From contig JAAMPI010001601.1 in the NCBI GenBank assembly GCA_013054445.1, positions 1 through 12,392 of the forward strand: 12,392 nucleotides of DNA, given 5' to 3'. The notes below the pieces were generated by a model. That model ran no database searches. It was not told the DNA's origin and worked only from the letters and a program-made list of their open reading frames with translations. The position numbers and the translations under genes are program-made. Shown here piece after piece: positions 8,801 to 12,392 of this stretch. Numbering within the stretch: the stretch's first letter is position 1; each line of letters opens with the position of its first letter. The stretch is from Cudoniella acicularis. Its lineage: Eukaryota > Ascomycota > Leotiomycetes > Helotiales > Helotiaceae.

Positions 8801-10675
8801 GAGAAGAGATGCCGTTATTATTCCCAGGGACGAGCCAGAAGAAGTCCCAGCCGTTCAGGAGCCGGAGACACCCAAGGCAAGTTTCCTCGGCGACGTTTTT
8901 GGCTGGAGCAAGAGCAAAGGACCTGAGACTCCTATCATTGCCGAGGATGAGACGCGACAGTCCCCAAGTGATTCGCCCCGAATTGAAACTCCCGAATCTC
9001 AACGTCCATTCAAGGAGCTGTCTAGCAATACCAATGAACGGTCGCCTAAGAAGCTTCGGCTTGAAACCACTGATGAGAGCTCACAAACTGCGTTAACGGC
9101 AAATGAGATTGACGAGCTCCTTCGAAGTAAGAGACAGGCTACGATCCTTGCAGAAGATGGCCAAAAATCACCAGTGTCTCCACGTGGAGGATTTATACCA
9201 GCAGCTATTCGAGCCCGGAAATCACAGGAGAGCATCGGAAGCGTGGGTCGCTCGAGGGGCAAGCTAATCGATGCCGACCACCAAGCTGACATTGTTCCTA
9301 TCAAGAGACCGTCGAGCGCTGGAAGCACTCGAAATGGATCAATTTCGAGTATTCATCCACCTTTGCCAGCAGATTCCAAGCAAGTAATTGCCGCGGCTGC
9401 TCAACGAACTGGCTCATCGAGTGGCGCACCGGGTAGCATGGGTCCACCATTGATGCCTGCTTCTGCTTATCGCAATAACTCCTCTTTCCGACCTCGTACG
9501 CCAAGTTCTCAAACTAGAAGCCCATCGCTCAGGGATGGTACGACCCCAAGAGCTATGCATTCTACCATTGGAGCTGGTTTGCAATCACCAACAGGCACCG
9601 GAAGATCTCGACGATCATCTGTCACTTCATTCGCCTCTGAACTTGATACTCGTTTCAATATCAGAGAGGGTGTACCGATGCCGCATGGCATGGACCCTAC
9701 AACTGATCCTCGGATGATCAATGCCATTACCCAGACCATGATTGGCGAGTACTTGTGGAAGTATACAAGAAAAGCTGGTCGTGGAGCAATGTCAGAAAAT
9801 CGACATCGCCGCTATTTCTGGGTCCACCCGTACACGAGGACTCTTTACTGGAGCGATCGGGATCCAGCACAGGCTGGTCGTGCCGAGTTGAAGGCAAAGA
9901 GTGTACCAATTGAAGCAGTCAGAGTTGTCACAGATGACAATCCTATGCCACCTGGACTGCACCGCAAGAGTTTGGTTATCATGACTCCTGGGCGAGCTGT
10001 CAAGTTTACCGCTACGACTGGGCAACGTCACGAAACTTGGTTCAACGCTTTATCTTACCTACTTCTCAGGACCGGAGATGAGGATGCTGAGGGAGGTCTT
10101 ACAAAAGAAGATATAGCTGAGTTCAATCCTAGATTCGCAAGTAGCAATACGCACAATGGTCCTCCCTCTCTTTCATCGTACAATAGTCGCACCACCCGAA
10201 ATGAGTCTCCACAGCGAAAAACCTCTCGCCTTTCAATGAACCCCCAAATCGCCCAGAATTCGACTGCTTCGCGTACAGGTGGAACATTATCTCGTTTGAG
10301 TAATTACCTCAAGCCGGGTAAGGAGGGGATGATGGGAAGTTCCCGAAGCAGACATAGCATTGGCGGCCAAGGCAGCATATATGAGGCTAGCGAGGTTCAC
10401 GATAGTGCCGAAGACTTGAGGCAAATGATCGAGAAACAAGATCGGGAGTCTGACAAGCTCGAGAATGTGCGAGCATGTTGCGATGGTAAGTTTCTTTCTC
10501 TCGAATCTTGTTCACCCTTTCTGACCTTTACTTAGGTAAACATGATGTTGGACATCTTCACAGCTCAACCAAAGGCCGCCATTCCCACGCCAATACTTTA
10601 GGAGCTGCATCGGGATCTTTACGACCAGGGGCGAGGGCGCATAGCCGAACTAGTGTAATGAGGCGGACAGACTAG
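5862..10675 (+). CDS. apsA: ApsA/Num1 cortical anchor protein with PH domain, 1587 aa (exons 5862-10485 and 10536-10675)
   Basis: ApsA (Aspergillus) and Num1 (yeast) sit at the cell cortex, capture dynein so it can pull on nuclei and spindles, and tether mitochondria. The ATG has an excellent context (GCCACCATGG). Domain order: a conserved N-terminal helical block (~45-128, from NQLFALGPTTSPDQAKR); a long coiled coil (~205-380); a second helix (~415-468); a long disordered middle; four 13-residue repeats (789-840); and a C-terminal PH domain (~1290-1404, starting MIGEYLWKYTRK, with basic residues in the K-x-R-K and RHRRYFW segments expected for PI(4,5)P2 binding). The ending LENVRACCDGKHDVG straddles the intron and continues to RRTD-TAG at 10673-10675. 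The length is near the ~1.7 kb-residue scale of the Aspergillus protein. Without splicing, translation would end 16 codons into the intron. Identity is from family knowledge; the repeats and motifs are read directly. Confidence 0.95.
8226..8381 (+). repeat. Four 13-residue (39-bp) tandem repeats in ApsA
   Basis: Copies start at 8226, 8265, 8304 and 8343 (residues 789, 802, 815, 828), with consensus D-[KR]-H-A-S-[TI]-[SG]-T-Q-V-x-x-x. The D, H, A, S, T, Q and V positions are invariant while many third codon bases differ (GAT/GAC, CAT/CAC, GCA/GCT), so the protein motif and not just the DNA has been kept. Confidence 0.95.
10486..10535 (+). other. Intron of apsA (50 bp)
   Basis: The donor is GTAAGT, the branch site CTGAC (branch A at 10524), and the acceptor TTAG. 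It is phase 1: the G at 10485 joins GT at 10536 to make GGT. Splicing restores the conserved CCDGKHDVG motif and adds 45 residues. The acceptor TAG is itself the in-frame stop if the intron is kept. Confidence 0.93.
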
Positions 10676-11364
10676 TAAAATGTTGTTACTATACATACCC
10701 AAACTCGGGATTCCCTTTTACGACGTTCATGTCTTTCTTTGATTCTCTCTCACATTCTCGATCTACGGATCTTGCACGGCCTTGGTGGACACATAGATCA
10801 TGACGATCAACATTTTCCTTGTTTTTGAGTAATGACCGACTGGTTGGTGGCATTATATGCATGCTGAGTGAGGAAAGCTTAAGGCATGTGAAAAGACCTC
10901 GAGATGAATGGATGGATTAATTGAATCTTTTCCTGTTGATGACGGATGCGTATGGTGGATAAGAAAGTGATACATTAAGGAGGGAGAGGAGAAAGTGATG
11001 ATACAGTAGTATAGTATGCACAAAAACGCACGTGTTGTCTTGTCGTCGGTGCGGGAGATAGTTGAATATACCCGATGTTATTTTCATTTGCTTGCTTTTC
11101 CTTTCTTGATTTGGCTTCAGTGAGGAAAGCAACACTTAAGCTAACTTTATCTTTGACTACGATGTTGGTCTATATAAGATCTCCAGCTGTTTCTGTAATT
11201 GCTTCAAGATCTTAAACAATGTAGCGGGCTCGCCAGTAGAAGGAAGCTGTTGGTACCATGATTGCAACCTGAAGCATTAAATTTGGGAGCCAGGCATCAA
11301 CTTAGTAGTTAAGTAGAGCCGAAGCCTCACCTCCCACGAGAATCGGACATTTAACACTTCCGTA
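10676..11364. other. Intergenic stretch: apsA 3' flank, nothing further seen
   Basis: This holds the 3' UTR of apsA and the space up to the end of the polyketide synthase relic. Frames are short and lack coding character. A TATA-like CTATATAAGA lies at 11170-11179 with no credible gene downstream on that strand. A small hairpin (7-bp arms CGTATTA/TAATACG, 11361-11379) overlaps the stop of the relic. Confidence 0.55.
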
Positions 11365-12392
11365 TTATATTGTAATACGATGCTTCAAGCAAGGACTGTT
11401 CTCAGATTTATCTTGTGTCCCTCTTTCTAACTCCTCTATCGCCCTCCTCCCTAAAGCCCCTACTGTCCCTACACTTAACATCTCAAGAACACTACCCAGT
11501 TCACCAGTCTTCGTAACCAGACGCAACATCATCTTCCCAATCTCGCTCGCGACAATTGTCACCGCCTCTGAAGACTGGAGGGTATTTAGGTCTTTCTTTG
11601 CCGTGGCGAGGAAAGAGCATAGCACGTCGTTCGATGCACCACCGTCACTACCATCCTTCCCACTCTTCCGCTGATTACTACGGTAAACACCCATACGAAC
11701 ATCCGTTTAGATCTGAGTCTGTGTAGGCTCAATACCGAGAATGAACTTGTTGCGATCCACCCATCTCCCTTCTCTTCCCTGTTCCTATTCGTTTTCCTGT
11801 CGTCTCCCTAAGATAGCAGCATTGAACACCTCAAGAAGCTCGGTTTCTTAGTTCCCTCTCCATCCCGAACCCCGCATCTTCCTCAACAACCCCTCGTTTT
11901 CCACCTGGCTCAAATACCCCACATCTTCCATGGTGCGGAGAACAATCGCCGAACAAGGAAGCCCTTCCACCGAAATCTCGTCTTTTAACGAGAAAGGGAA
12001 TATGCGATGAACCAAAATCTATCCTCTAGGAATGGCATACTCGAAATCTAGACCTAGCCCATCTCTTTCTCTATCTTTTTTGTTCTCTTTCCTGGAATGT
12101 GCAGAACACGTCAGCTACAGCGAGACATCCCACTACAGTGTCGAAATCATCCGTCTCGCAAATGGCAAAGTCAATTTCCATCTCAGAACGCAGGGTTCGA
12201 GAAAGTCCAATAATTGGGGCATACCTGGCGTCGAATTATCGCTACATAATAACGTCACCCATCTTGACAAAGTCCTCTCTTTATCCCTTCTTGGTTTCGC
12301 AATCATTACGACAACAAAGTCCTCCTGACCTACCACGTCCGGACTTTCAAACCCAGACCACGACCACGTTCCTCTTTCCATCGTCTCGGACT
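11365..12392 (-). pseudogene. Decayed C-terminal part of a highly reducing type I polyketide synthase
   Basis: Pieces of one protein can be read from the right edge leftwards in shifting minus-strand frames. First comes a W-V-T piece (12253-12261). Then, one frameshift later, RYAPIIGLSRTLRSE with IDFAICETDDFD (~12140-12226), the conserved stretch that precedes the enoyl reductase. After another shift comes DFEYAIPRG and IFPFSLKDE (~11977-12048). The sequence then jumps straight to GLPCSAIVLRTMEDVGYL (~11911-11964), the end of a ketoreductase, NEGLLRKMRGSGWRG, and ELLEVFNAAILGRR. It ends with an acyl carrier remnant (SNDVLCSFLATAKKD, IGKMMLRLV, VLEMLSVGTVGALGRRAIEEL). In-frame stops lie at 12019-12021, 11848-11850, 11785-11787 and 11707-11709. 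The enoyl reductase, most of the ketoreductase and the phosphopantetheine serine region are missing. It continues beyond the window. It cannot make a working enzyme; the product of the parent enzyme is unknown. Confidence 0.8.

Noticed and set aside
10486..10535. ApsA ending at the TAG at 10533-10535 (1557 residues)
   Set aside because: The segment has perfect donor, branch and acceptor signals, and splicing restores the conserved CCDGKHDVG ending.
11170..11179. TATA-like box suggesting a plus-strand promoter
   Set aside because: The ATGs downstream lead to stops within a few codons, and the next coding text is the minus-strand relic.
11361..11379. Hairpin CGTATTA/TAATACG as a terminator
   Set aside because: Hairpin terminators are not expected for nuclear protein genes of a fungus, and a 7-bp AT-rich stem is common by chance.
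11365..11694. Stand-alone 109-residue hypothetical protein starting at the ATG at 11694
   Set aside because: The same frame continues upstream past a TAA with conserved ketoreductase-to-carrier linker text, so this is the tail of a broken larger gene, and the ATG context is weak.
12032..12328. Plus-strand frame of 98 codons with C-ending codons, at first sight a separate gene
   Set aside because: The opposite strand carries recognisable polyketide synthase text in pieces; the plus frame is the complement of that GC-rich coding relic, has no recognised family, and is preceded in frame by TGA.

Overview
The window looks like nuclear DNA of a filamentous ascomycete (Pezizomycotina; a leotiomycete such as Helotiales is my guess, not shown by the sequence). 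The reasons are short introns (45-50 bp) with GTAAG donors, CTRAC-like branch sites and YAG acceptors, C-ending codon preference, a 2EXR (F-box-like) protein, a typical ApsA/Num1 cortical protein, and a highly reducing polyketide synthase relic. There is nothing bacterial about it: no operons and no Shine-Dalgarno sites.

Layout, left to right. Bases 1-155 (+) are the last ~51 codons of a gene that enters from the left; an importin-beta type karyopherin is a weak guess. A gene-poor stretch follows to ~1383. On the minus strand, 1384-2133 encodes a 249-residue 2EXR-domain protein. Its 5' leader holds a (GGATTC)6 microsatellite and, unusually, a tandemly duplicated intron-plus-exon unit. From ~2360 to 3796 lies a relic-like region with no supportable gene, including a possible LTR fragment. 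Minus strand 3797-4810 is CWC24/RNF113 (C3H1 zinc finger plus RING), a spliceosome factor. It is divergent from the large plus-strand gene apsA/NUM1 (5862-10675, one 50-bp intron, 1587 residues), and the two share a ~1.05 kb intergenic region. Bases 10676-11364 hold nothing I can call. From 11365 to the right edge the minus strand carries a decayed C-terminal part of a highly reducing type I polyketide synthase, with stops, frameshifts and two internal deletions.

The intact genes are housekeeping and do not form one pathway: CWC24 acts in pre-mRNA splicing, and ApsA/Num1 anchors dynein and mitochondria at the cell cortex. The most interesting signals are in ApsA: four 13-residue repeats that look like a ladder of dynein light chain (LC8) binding motifs, and three F-E-T-A motifs resembling phospho-FFAT (VAP-binding) sites. 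The polyketide synthase fossil at the right edge also stands out, because its reading frame is hidden by the damage. I see no clear evidence of an entirely new system.
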